Assembly: GCA_030666115.1 (NCBI GenBank)
Contig: DAOUYM010000003.1
Location: 1 to 27,858, forward strand
DNA length: 27,858 bases
Direction of reading: 5' to 3'
Source of the DNA: Candidatus Aenigmatarchaeota archaeon
Lineage (GTDB): Archaea; Aenigmatarchaeota; Aenigmatarchaeia; QMZP01
Position 1 is the first letter of the stretch. Every line of letters starts with the position of its first letter. A program made the position numbers and the translations under genes. Of this stretch, positions 1 to 6,329 are shown piece after piece. The notes under the pieces were generated by a model. The model saw only the letters and a list, made by a program, of their open reading frames with translations. It made no database searches and had not been told where the DNA came from.

Positions 1-5
1 ATATT

Positions 6-314
6 ATGAATACTGTTTTCCATAATAATGATAAAATTCTTCGGGCCCAAGCCAATATTACAATCTATTATTTACTTTTTAGAGCAGCGAATGAACAAGG
101 AAGATTGGATGACATTAGAAGAGAGAAAATTGAATTATTCATAGAAAGCGTTGTTAAAAATAGAAAAAGAGCTGAAGATGATTTAACTTCCGCCGATTTT
201 GATTTGTTGGAATATTCTAGAATGTCGGTTCAGGGAACAAACGATGCAAGTTCAATAAGAGGAAGACTTAGAATAATCATGAATTTTTTTAATCTAAATT
301 TTCCGAACTATTAA
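6..314 (+). CDS. Unrecognised protein, probably C-terminal part of a gene cut by the window edge
   Basis: The frame is open to the left edge with no stop before the first Met (position 6), so this is probably the C-terminal part of a longer protein; 102 residues are visible. The visible part looks largely helical, with charged stretches (DDIRREKIEL, KNRKRAEDDL) followed by a conserved-looking segment LLEYSRMSVQGTNDASS and a final hydrophobic helix. That segment vaguely recalls the tail of DUF262-type proteins, from memory only. No catalytic motif is visible. The DNA is AT-rich compared with the housekeeping genes further right, and the gene sits beside a Vsr remnant, so a place in a defence or modification locus is possible but unproven. 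Confidence 0.5.
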   Translation: MNTVFHNNDKILRAQANITIYYLLFRAANEQGRLDDIRREKIELFIESVVKNRKRAEDDLTSADFDLLEYSRMSVQGTNDASSIRGRLRIIMNFFNLNFPNY

Positions 315-358
315 TAAATATCTTCTTATTTGCAGCAACCAACAGATAACCAGATATT

Positions 359-664
359 ATGTACAACCCCGAGCTCGAGATATATAACTGGCTGCTCAAG
401 CTGCTGGGCATGGTGTATATAGAGGAGAAGATAGGCAGCAAGCTAGAAAATGACAAGGAGTCCAGGCAGATACTGGATGATGCGAAAAGGACAGCAACCA
501 AGCACATAAAGGAGCTCTACGAGTCCTGCAAGGAAAACCCGGAGATCCGGGAAAGCCCATTCTTCAAGACGCTGAAAGGGATGCTTGAGAAGGAAGACGG
601 TGAGATTGAGAAGGCCAGGAAGCTGCTGGAGAGCAAGGGATATAGTGTGGAGAAAGAGAGATGA
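359..664 (+). CDS. Small helical protein of unknown function, coupled to the Vsr fragment
   Basis: Encodes 101 residues, highly charged and predicted mostly alpha-helical (many E/K/R, few Pro/Gly). There is no membrane segment, metal motif or recognised family. Its stop codon overlaps the start of the next frame as ATGA (661-664), which implies translational coupling to the Vsr-like fragment. Codon use (AGG, AAG and CTG rich) resembles the housekeeping part of the window more than the AT-rich genes around it. An AT-rich TATA-like run lies near 312-322, with no clear Shine-Dalgarno before the ATG. A role as partner of the downstream mismatch endonuclease is inference from coupling only. Confidence 0.6.
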   Translation: MYNPELEIYNWLLKLLGMVYIEEKIGSKLENDKESRQILDDAKRTATKHIKELYESCKENPEIRESPFFKTLKGMLEKEDGEIEKARKLLESKGYSVEKER

Positions 665-834
665 CTGATATATTCACGTCCGAGAAGCGAAGCGAACTGA
701 TGTCAAAAATAAGAAGCAAGTGGACTGCTCCCGAAAAGAAAATACATAATTACCTGAAGGGACATAAAATTAAGCATAAATTACTTTATACCAGCGAAGT
801 TAAGTTAAACACTATATACCGGTGGGAGAGATAA
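661..834 (+). pseudogene. Truncated very-short-patch-repair (Vsr)-like endonuclease
   Basis: A 57-codon frame starts MTDIFTSEKRSELMSKIRSK, the typical N-terminus of Vsr T:G mismatch endonucleases (D-x-F-x(3)-R-S-x-x-M-x-x-I-R-S-K, then a T-x-P-E motif, here TAPEKK). The frame then reads IKHKLLYTSEVKLN and ends at TAA 832-834. That is before the G-x-P-D-I-V catalytic Asp strand and the F-V-H-G-C-F-W-H zinc motif that a full protein of about 130-150 residues would have. Nothing downstream to 911 continues the family in another frame, so about two thirds of the gene is deleted. The start overlaps the upstream stop as ATGA. Intact Vsr enzymes accompany 5-methylcytosine methylases; none is visible here. 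Confidence 0.7.
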
Positions 835-911
835 TTTTACCAGACTCTAGAAATACAATTTAATTTAATAAGTAAGTTTCGACTTTGTTATTCCCCAACC
901 AAACCGCAATA

Positions 912-1613
912 CTAATCTACGGCGGCTCGGGCAGATACGTCCTCGTCCGGGTTGAGCGGCTCCCAAAGGCCACTGACGTCGACACGCCTGCTCTCGTGGT
1001 CAGGCCAAGACCAGTCGCCACGAAGCAGATTCCTTAAACCTTCGGGGGTTATGGAAATGTAAGCGTAATTAGGGAGTTCCTTTCTTACACCCTTCATGCC
1101 GTATATGGTGTCGATGAACATGTCAAGTTCGGGTGGCATGTTATTTACATGATCAGATTTCAAAGGAAGTGCCATCTCCCACAAATGCCTTGCCTTCAGA
1201 ATACCCTTTTCATCTACTGACAAATTCCCTTCGTCATCAACTTTTGGAATCTGGATTAGAAGGCCGTCGAAATACTTATCTTTTTTATTTTTCTTGCCGT
1301 GGTCAAAGTCGAGGATCGTTGATGTTCTTTCATAAGAACCTGAAACCATGATTTTTTCCACGTCAGGGGTTGTTTCTTGAAGCTTCTCTCTAATCTGGTA
1401 CCATTCCCCCGAGGTCATGATTCTTTGTCTTGGATTCCTTTTTGCTGCTTCAATAATTACCTGCGGGAGGGTTAGACTGTCAGGCATCTTGTTTTTGTCA
1501 ATATGTCCAGGGGCCTTATAACAACCGTCAGGTGTCCAGATCTCCATGGGCTCGCCTATTTGGAGAAGATGTTTGTATTCTCTCTGCTGCGATTCTTTGG
1601 TTGGCATAGTCAT
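912..1613 (-). CDS. Unrecognised soluble protein (233 aa)
   Basis: A frame of 233 codons. Three candidate starts lie together (GTG 1616, ATG 1613, ATG 1607); ATG 1613 is preferred because a TATA-like CTTATAAAA (minus strand, 1639-1647) is centred about 30 bases upstream, and no Shine-Dalgarno is present. The protein is soluble and charged, with no signal peptide. It has a W-rich, acidic C-terminus (SWPDHESRR, GLWEPLNPDED) and a central KKNKKDKYFDG loop. I recognise no family. The balanced amino-acid composition and isolated promoter argue that it is a real gene in the accessory segment. Confidence 0.65.
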   Translation of the reverse strand: MTMPTKESQQREYKHLLQIGEPMEIWTPDGCYKAPGHIDKNKMPDSLTLPQVIIEAAKRNPRQRIMTSGEWYQIREKLQETTPDVEKIMVSGSYERTSTILDFDHGKKNKKDKYFDGLLIQIPKVDDEGNLSVDEKGILKARHLWEMALPLKSDHVNNMPPELDMFIDTIYGMKGVRKELPNYAYISITPEGLRNLLRGDWSWPDHESRRVDVSGLWEPLNPDEDVSARAAVD

Positions 1614-1638
1614 CACTTATAATGTATAAGATAGATAG

Positions 1639-1647
1639 TTTTATAAG
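1639..1647 (-). promoter_or_regulatory. TATA-like box for the 912-1613 gene
   Basis: Minus-strand CTTATAAAA, about 26-30 bases before the cluster of start codons at 1607-1616. This predicts a leaderless transcript. Assigned by spacing and composition only. Confidence 0.45.
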
Positions 1648-1733
1648 ACGTTACATCATCTCTGGGCTAGCCGGGGTGTAAACTTTTACCCTGTCCCTCC
1701 CCTCTTAATCGAGTCCTATCTTATTAAGGTAAC

Positions 1734-2141
1734 TCACTTACCTTCTTCTATTAGATGGGCACGAATTTCTGTATCCTTTATCCCCAACCCATTCTTTGTA
1801 CTGATCGCAGGATCAAATGATAGTTTGTTCAATGTTATTTTTCTCCCATCATTTAAAACCAGTATCATTTTCTCATTTCCCATAAGGTAAGGACTGAAAT
1901 CAGTACCGACAGGATAATGTTCTTCATTGAAAGCAGTTGATAAAACTTGACCTTCAACGATTATACCATCGAAAACCACATCCACTGGCAATCTATTAAA
2001 ATCCTCACCAGGAGTACCGAATCCAGTTTGGTTTTTAAATTCGTTCAAAAGAATCTTTTTTATTCTAATTACTTCTTCCTCTTCTCCAGTATTCTTGTTC
2101 TCATGAACAATCGAACCCTTACCTTCTAATTTATAATCCAT
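1734..2141 (-). CDS. Unrecognised small soluble protein (135 aa)
   Basis: The frame is open back to 2303, but the upstream part would read through a promoter. ATG 2141 is chosen because GGGAGGGGAT sits 5-8 bases before it and a TTTATATA box (2177-2184) is about 40 bases upstream. The product begins MDYKLEGKGSIVHENKNTGE and looks beta-rich (alternating V/I strands, NDGRKITLNKL). There is no membrane segment or known motif. Possible alternative start: ATG 2156 (five residues longer). A GGTAA/TTACC hairpin at 1728-1742 overlaps the stop codon. Function unknown. Confidence 0.6.
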   Translation of the reverse strand: MDYKLEGKGSIVHENKNTGEEEEVIRIKKILLNEFKNQTGFGTPGEDFNRLPVDVVFDGIIVEGQVLSTAFNEEHYPVGTDFSPYLMGNEKMILVLNDGRKITLNKLSFDPAISTKNGLGIKDTEIRAHLIEEGK

Positions 2142-2176
2142 AACATCCCCTCCCATAGAAAAACTTCTCAGAATCG

Positions 2177-2184
2177 TATATAAA
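2177..2184 (-). promoter_or_regulatory. TATA box for the 1734-2141 gene
   Basis: Minus-strand TTTATATA, about 25 bases before a likely transcription start near 2155, leaving a short leader that contains GGAGGGG. It lies inside the longer open frame and so argues against the 2303 start. Confidence 0.55.
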
Positions 2185-2289
2185 CCTAACGTGCGTGGCG
2201 TTCTGCTATGCCGGTAGGATAGATGCCCAACACACCACCAGACCCAAATAACCACCATAAATAATATTGTTACAGTGAAGTGGAATTCT

Positions 2290-2805
2290 TTAGTTGGCAC
2301 CAATATAATACTTTTTTACGTGAATTTCCTTTCCCAATTCTTTTGCTTTATCTATAGCATCTTGCGTGCCTTTACTATCATTTATTTGAAAAGCATATAA
2401 AATATCACAATCCTCCACAATTTTTATATTCCTCTCATAATAGCTTTCTATATTTGCTTCGTTATATCCCCAATCATCAGATATACAATCCTTACATATT
2501 CTTGCCACTTCCCTCCATTGTGATGTTACCATTTCAGCCTGTTCTCTAGTGATAACCCCCCTCTCAGCTCTCTTAAAAAAATACTTGCAGAAATTTTCTA
2601 ATTTTATTGGCAGATATAATTTTAGCTGTCTTCTTGGATCCCCCTTTCTAAGAACAGCATTCGTTGCAAAATAATCAACACATAAAGCCCCACCAGTGAT
2701 TATTCCATCTCCAGCTAAAATTATTTTTTCAACCGTTCTTTCTACATCTCTCTTCACTTCATCATTTGTAATTCTCCAAGAACCGCTTATTGCATACCAC
2801 TTCAT
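2290..2805 (-). CDS. SLOG/DprA-like nucleotide-binding protein
   Basis: 171 residues. The N-terminus MKWYAISGSWR is a Rossmann-type first strand and glycine turn; residues 32-50 (GDGIITGGALCVDYFATNAV) match the G-G-A-x-G-V-D-x-x-A motif of the DprA/SLOG fold; the C-terminus (KGTQDAIDKAKELGK) is the usual last helix of these folds. SLOG proteins bind nucleotides, and many serve as sensors or effectors in anti-phage systems; whether this one does is not shown. The start ATG 2805 has no Shine-Dalgarno, with a TTAAATA-like run about 25 bases upstream (near 2830). Low-GC codon use matches the accessory stretch. It could also be a housekeeping nucleotide-binding protein. Confidence 0.7.
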   Translation of the reverse strand: MKWYAISGSWRITNDEVKRDVERTVEKIILAGDGIITGGALCVDYFATNAVLRKGDPRRQLKLYLPIKLENFCKYFFKRAERGVITREQAEMVTSQWREVARICKDCISDDWGYNEANIESYYERNIKIVEDCDILYAFQINDSKGTQDAIDKAKELGKEIHVKKYYIGAN

Positions 2806-2909
2806 GATAATAATTAGAAAATTTATCTATTTAAGAAACTATTACCAACTGAAGAACTCAAAATCTTTCGATTTTGGGGACGCTGCGCTTTCGTCGCTAG
2901 TGCTCCCCA

Positions 2910-2941
2910 CCTACCCCACAACTGTCCCACCCTAACAAGAT
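2910..2941 (+). repeat. 32-bp dispersed repeat, copy 1
   Basis: Starts CCTACCCCACAACTGTCCCA and ends CTAACAAGAT. It matches 3477-3508 at 29 of 32 positions in the same orientation. Both copies lie in gene-free DNA just after GC-rich sequence containing TCGCTA. Confidence 0.7.
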
Positions 2942-2949
2942 CAGGATTC

Positions 2950-2975
2950 CCTGACACTTCGGCCCAAGTGTCAGG
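2950..2975 (+). other. Perfect 10-bp stem hairpin
   Basis: CCTGACACTT (2950-2959), six-base loop CGGCCC, AAGTGTCAGG (2966-2975). It lacks a following T-run on the plus strand, so it is not a clear intrinsic terminator. It sits 8 bases after repeat copy 1. Confidence 0.7.
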
Positions 2976-3153
2976 CTAGAAAATACCCAATTCCACTGAA
3001 AACCAAGCACTTTCGGAACTACTGTATGGTTTAACAATAAACCACATTTCCACTGGAGAATATGTGTATATGTATGTATACACACACAAAACCACTCAGA
3101 ACAGAATACTATAAGAACAAAACTATAGAAAAGCAGTTGTTAGCAGAAATCGG

Positions 3154-3363
3154 CTACGGGCTTGATATTTTTTGTTCTTCCTTTTCAATTAATTTCTGAG
3201 CTATGGATTTATATTCTACAACTAATTCTCTTGCTTTTTGTTCCCATAGACGAACTTGTTCTATATCATCGCCATATGCTCCGCCTATTGTATAACCTGC
3301 AGCCAAATCTACTGCATTTTCAAGGTTTTTCATTTCTCTTAATAGATTTTCTTTAAGTGTCAT
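3154..3363 (-). CDS. Small helical protein (69 aa), unknown
   Basis: Short, charged, probably coiled-coil protein: MTLKENLLREMKNLENAVDL followed by a Gly-rich break (AGYTIGGAYGDD) and a second helix rich in E/K. No family recognised. The start at 3363 is supported by a TTTATAAAA box (minus strand, 3384-3392) centred 25 bases upstream, typical of a leaderless archaeal gene. It is isolated between the two copies of the 32-bp repeat. Confidence 0.6.
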   Translation of the reverse strand: MTLKENLLREMKNLENAVDLAAGYTIGGAYGDDIEQVRLWEQKARELVVEYKSIAQKLIEKEEQKISSP

Positions 3364-3383
3364 AATTATTTGTTAAAAGTTAA

Positions 3384-3392
3384 TTTTATAAA
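3384..3392 (-). promoter_or_regulatory. TATA box for the 3154-3363 gene
   Basis: Minus-strand TTTATAAAA centred 25 bases before ATG 3363, predicting leaderless transcription and supporting the small ORF as real. Confidence 0.5.
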
Positions 3393-3476
3393 CCAATCAA
3401 GCCCTCCGCCGACTCTCCCTTCAGTCGCCCTATGGGGTCTGCTAACAAGCATTCAAAGGCTCACTCGCTACGCTCG

Positions 3477-3508
3477 CCTATCCCACAACTGACCCATCCT
3501 AACAAGAT
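3477..3508 (+). repeat. 32-bp dispersed repeat, copy 2
   Basis: Starts CCTATCCCACAACTGACCCA and ends CTAACAAGAT; three substitutions relative to copy 1 at 2910-2941. Preceded by TCACTCGCTACGCTCG, a GC-rich quasi-palindrome. The two copies flank the 69-residue gene in direct orientation. Confidence 0.7.
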
Positions 3509-3599
3509 TCGCAAATCTCATAATCCATCCAAAATAAATGCTTTTAAAACAACATCTAATATAAACTAATAATTGTTAATATGGAAGCGGTGTGATTTT

Positions 3600-4277
3600 A
3601 TGAAGATATTGGTTATAGCTGACATCCATGGTTACTATGAGAAAACCTTCGAGAAGCTCAGTAAGATAGATACATCAAAGTTCGATATAATGATATGCCC
3701 TGGTGATTTTACAGACATGCTTAACCAACCACCCGGCTTCTCCCAGATTGATGTTGCTGATATGCTTTTGCAGAAGCTGCTGGCTTTTAATTTACCAATG
3801 TACTGTGTACCAGGAAACCATGATCCCTATGAAATAGTTGAGCTCTTTGATGATTACAGAGTGAACCTACATAACAAGGTTAATACTTTTAAGGGAATGA
3901 AATTCCTTGGTTTTGGTGGTGCTTCCACACCATTTAACACCACATTCGAACCAACAGAGGAAGAGACAATGAGCAGCCTGGGTGTTCTTGGTAAGAGCGT
4001 TAAGGATAACAACTTCGTGTTGGTTGTTCATAATCCACCAAAAAATACCAAAGTTGATGTGACCATGAGCGGTCAGCATGTTGGTTCCCAGGCCATAAGA
4101 GATTTCATAACCAAAAAGCAGCCAACCCTCGTGATATCAGCACACATCCATGAATCAGGAAACATAGATAAGATAGGCAATTCAACCCTTTTCTACCCAG
4201 GACCATTCTACGATGGATACTATGGGATAGCTGAGATAAAGGGTAGTGGTGTTAAGTGTGATATAAAGAAGATATGA
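3600..4277 (+). CDS. Calcineurin-like metallophosphoesterase
   Basis: 225 residues. All five blocks of the two-metal phosphoesterase fold are present: D8-x-H10 (ADIHG), G-D36 (CPGDFTD), G-N73-H74-D (PGNHD), H144 (VVHNPP) and H182-x-H184 (SAHIHES). The family hydrolyses phosphate mono- or diesters using two divalent metals; the substrate cannot be told. No signal peptide, so cytoplasmic. The start at ATG 3600 is preferred over the upstream TTG 3573 because GGTGTGAT lies 5 bases before it and the protein then begins on the first beta strand (MKILVIADIH). It is convergent with the regulator downstream (14 bases between stops). Confidence 0.9.
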   Translation: MKILVIADIHGYYEKTFEKLSKIDTSKFDIMICPGDFTDMLNQPPGFSQIDVADMLLQKLLAFNLPMYCVPGNHDPYEIVELFDDYRVNLHNKVNTFKGMKFLGFGGASTPFNTTFEPTEEETMSSLGVLGKSVKDNNFVLVVHNPPKNTKVDVTMSGQHVGSQAIRDFITKKQPTLVISAHIHESGNIDKIGNSTLFYPGPFYDGYYGIAEIKGSGVKCDIKKI

Positions 4278-4291
4278 ATATTATATGAAGA

Positions 4292-5020
4292 TTATTCGAT
4301 CCCTTTGAGTTTTGCTATTATTCTATCAACACTATCCATCCTACAAACAGCCATAGGAATACCCTCAACCTCAGATATCCTCTTTGCAACATCATCCACC
4401 ACATCAAGTCCGTGCAGCACAACCAGGGCAGGCTTGAGGTTGGTCAGTTTTATTGCAACCATTGGAGTCCTTCCAGTGGAAACCTGTGTGAACACAAGCG
4501 CCCTTTGTGTGGTTATTCCATAGAGCTTAACCAGCTCAGAGTATGACAGTTCTGTTATCGCTTTCAGGGAATCTATTACAGTGTAACCATACACAACCCT
4601 CTCAAGGTTGTTCCTCACAACAGGAACAGCGTTCAGGAACTTACAGAAATCACCGGCCGTTATCCCAACAGAGAACTCCTTTATGTCAACTATCGCATTG
4701 GATATCATGGGATGTGAGCTGCTGGTCTTTGCAAATGACCTTATTATGTTACCCCCACGATCCACATCTATCTTCAGGAGCGCGTCTATATACTTCCTTA
4801 TCACCTTTATGCCAGGCGACTTCCTCCTACCTGATTCATAATCAGAAACCACAGACGGAGTGATGCTAAGTTCATTGGCTAACTTTTTCTGTGATATTTT
4901 GAAGATGCTTCTCCACTTCTTTATCACACTATCTGAGTTATCTGACAGGACGATCTCCCCTATTATATCCTTTGCCAGCTTGTTCCTGGCAAGGGAGAAT
5001 TCGTCAGTGACACTATCCAT
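4292..5020 (-). CDS. HTH (XRE-type) transcriptional regulator, COG1709-like
   Basis: 242 residues from ATG 5020. An XRE-type helix-turn-helix lies at roughly residues 30-80 (SQKKLANELSITPSVVSDYE is the recognition region). A C-terminal alpha/beta domain ends PALVVLHGLDVVDDVAKRIS, as in the archaeal COG1709 predicted regulators. The ORF extends to a GTG at 5065, but the added 15 residues would be encoded by the TATA element at 5040-5048, and ATG 5020 lies 24 bases from its centre, so 5020 is taken as the leaderless start. Divergent from hjc, with which it shares a 58-base promoter region. Confidence 0.85.
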   Translation of the reverse strand: MDSVTDEFSLARNKLAKDIIGEIVLSDNSDSVIKKWRSIFKISQKKLANELSITPSVVSDYESGRRKSPGIKVIRKYIDALLKIDVDRGGNIIRSFAKTSSSHPMISNAIVDIKEFSVGITAGDFCKFLNAVPVVRNNLERVVYGYTVIDSLKAITELSYSELVKLYGITTQRALVFTQVSTGRTPMVAIKLTNLKPALVVLHGLDVVDDVAKRISEVEGIPMAVCRMDSVDRIIAKLKGIE

Positions 5021-5039
5021 ATTCGATAATTGTACTATA

Positions 5040-5048
5040 TATTTAAAT
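5040..5048 (-). promoter_or_regulatory. Near-palindromic TATA element between the regulator and hjc
   Basis: TATTTAAAT (plus) / ATTTAAATA (minus). It is centred 24 bases before ATG 5020 on the minus strand. The same element, or CATTAAAATC at 5050-5059, could serve hjc on the plus strand. It decides the regulator start codon. Confidence 0.55.
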
Positions 5049-5078
5049 ACATTAAAATCTTCCACCCCATAGATAAGT

Positions 5079-5450
5079 ATGAACTTTTATCGTAAGGGAG
5101 CTCGTTTTGAACGCGATTTGATACACTTCCTTAACTACAAGGGATTCTCTGTCTCAAGGACTGCGTCCTCAGGCGGCTACCTCTACCCGGTTGATATACT
5201 GGCGATGAAGAAAGGCCTGATACTGGCTTTCGAGTGCAAGGCCCATAAGGTCAAACCAAGGCTACAGAAGGACAAGTTAAAGAAGTTCAAAGAGTGGTGC
5301 GACAGGGCGGGGGCAATGGGTTTCCTTGCCTGGAGGGCCCCACAGAACAAATGGTTATTCCTCAGAATGGAAGACGCCGAGAAGAGAAATTATGCAGACG
5401 AGAACTGGATAGAAATGCAGAACTTCATCAAGGCAGTGGATTTCAGATAA
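5079..5450 (+). CDS. hjc: Holliday junction resolvase Hjc
   Basis: 123 residues, the usual length of archaeal Hjc. It is a structure-specific nuclease that cuts four-way DNA junctions during recombination and fork repair, working as a dimer with two metals. The catalytic set of the restriction-enzyme-like fold is visible: E11 (RFERDL), S30/S31 (TASSGG), D39 (YPVDI), and E52-x-K54 (FECKAHK); the D39-E52 spacing of 13 matches the family. The start ATG 5079 begins directly at the conserved K-G-A-R-F-E-R-D-L motif. Divergent from the COG1709-like regulator; regulation by that neighbour is possible but not shown. Confidence 0.95.
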   Translation: MNFYRKGARFERDLIHFLNYKGFSVSRTASSGGYLYPVDILAMKKGLILAFECKAHKVKPRLQKDKLKKFKEWCDRAGAMGFLAWRAPQNKWLFLRMEDAEKRNYADENWIEMQNFIKAVDFR

Positions 5451-5494
5451 TTATATGTTAAATACACACTATCCCCACCTCTCGTGAGACAAAA

Positions 5495-5503
5495 TATTTA
5501 TAT
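5495..5503 (+). promoter_or_regulatory. TATA box for the 5525 gene
   Basis: TATTTATAT centred 26 bases before ATG 5525; leaderless transcript predicted. Confidence 0.5.
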
Positions 5504-5524
5504 GATAAATCCAACTCTGGTATT

Positions 5525-5983
5525 ATGATAATCACAATCTGTTCAAGTCTTGATTTCACCCCAGGAATAATTGAAATCAAAAAGAAGTTAGAAGAAAAAG
5601 GCCATCATGTCAATATACCATATTTTACTCAGAAGGTAATAGATGGTGAATCATCTTATGAAGAGTTTATGAAGAAAAAAGAAAGAGATGGTGGCGATAT
5701 TCTCCTTAGAGAATCTATATCCGTGAATCTCATAAAGAGATATTGGAACTTGATAAGGGAGTCTGATGCAATTCTTGTATTGAACCTGAAAAAGAAGGGA
5801 ATAGATAACTATATTGGCGGAAGCACCCTGATGGAGATGGGATTTGCTTATGGCCACGACAAAAAGATATTCTTGTTTAATCCAGTCCCCAAAAGAAATG
5901 AAAGAATCCATTATGTTGATGAAATCTTAGACATGAAGCCAATTATTCTTAATGGGAATTTGGATAAAATTCGTTTAACATAG
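5525..5983 (+). CDS. Nucleoside deoxyribosyltransferase/SLOG-like protein
   Basis: 152 residues. First strand MIITICSSLDFTPGI, a central DAILVLNL strand, then IGGSTLMEMGFAYGHDKKIF, which matches the G-x-x-x-x-E-x-G-x-A motif of nucleoside 2-deoxyribosyltransferase-like proteins. The Glu of MEMG corresponds to the catalytic or nucleotide-binding acid. Likely cytoplasmic and binding a nucleotide or nucleoside; the exact reaction is unknown. The start at 5525 is supported by TATTTATAT (5495-5503) centred 26 bases upstream, giving a leaderless gene. AT-rich, closer in composition to the accessory stretch than to hjc. Confidence 0.75.
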   Translation: MIITICSSLDFTPGIIEIKKKLEEKGHHVNIPYFTQKVIDGESSYEEFMKKKERDGGDILLRESISVNLIKRYWNLIRESDAILVLNLKKKGIDNYIGGSTLMEMGFAYGHDKKIFLFNPVPKRNERIHYVDEILDMKPIILNGNLDKIRLT

Positions 5984-5990
5984 ATTCATA

Positions 5991-6290
5991 TTAGTAAAGT
6001 CTTATTTTCAGGAGTCTGAGGACCTGTTCTTCAGAAAGATTGTTGTTGCTTAATTTCACCAGCTTAAGTTTAAGGCCGACGTCCTCAAGCTCCTCAGGTA
6101 TAATCATCTCCACCATAGAAGACATCCAAATGTCAAGCGTCCTAGAAACAGTCCACTTATGCAGGCCTGTCCCTCTCGCAATCTCACCGACAGTGGAGTA
6201 ATCTGTTCCATTGCTCTGAGCGGTCTTCAGGAACCTGTATATCTTCAGGACGTTGGTGTTGGTTGTTTTGTAGAATTTATTGTTTGCCAT
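5991..6290 (-). CDS. Small winged-helix/HTH protein
   Basis: 99 residues. Residues about 14-55 resemble a winged helix: VLKIYRFLKTAQSNGTDYST, then EIARGTGLHKWTVSRTLDIW, a clear recognition helix with conserved T-V-S-R-T-L. The C-terminal half is probably a small dimerisation region. Probably a DNA-binding regulator; target unknown. The start ATG 6290 lies 29 bases below an ATATTTAAA-like box (minus strand, about 6312-6323). The upstream aminotransferase ends at 6330, so this gene has its own promoter in the 39-base gap. Confidence 0.7.
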   Translation of the reverse strand: MANNKFYKTTNTNVLKIYRFLKTAQSNGTDYSTVGEIARGTGLHKWTVSRTLDIWMSSMVEMIIPEELEDVGLKLKLVKLSNNNLSEEQVLRLLKIRLY

Positions 6291-6329
6291 GGTTATAATC
6301 TTGATGGGGTCAAATTTAAATATAAGTTG

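Larger units (their letters stand above)
2806..3153. other. Gene-free, hairpin-rich intergenic segment
   Basis: No convincing ORF on either strand. Perfect or near-perfect inverted repeats follow one another: CAAAATC/GATTTTG (2859-2876), GGGGA/TCCCC (2876-2908), CCTGACACTT/AAGTGTCAGG (2950-2975), TGGTTTA/TAAACCA (3027-3044) and GTGTATA/TATACAC (3064-3083). One copy of a 32-bp repeat (2910-2941) lies between the second and third. The segment could encode a structured RNA, be a scar of a mobile element, or contain terminators of flanking genes. No function can be assigned from sequence. Confidence 0.5.

Noticed and set aside
1675..1742. Terminator-like hairpins after the 1734 gene
   Set aside because: Short stems (5-7 bp, one bulged) without a clear T-run; too weak to call as terminators.
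2142..2303. Longer N-terminus of the 1734 gene on the minus strand
   Set aside because: It would translate its own TATA box (2177-2184), overlaps the SLOG gene end, and ATG 2141 has a strong Shine-Dalgarno.
2897..3085. 62-codon frame on the minus strand in the hairpin region
   Set aside because: Composition (Cys, Trp, Gly, His rich) is not protein-like, and it runs across hairpins and the repeat.
2859..3509. Possible CRISPR array
   Set aside because: Only two copies of the 32-bp repeat, about 570 bp apart with a gene between, and no regular spacers or cas genes.
5021..5065. Fifteen extra N-terminal residues of the COG1709-like regulator
   Set aside because: These codons are the TATA element itself; ATG 5020 is positioned as a leaderless start.
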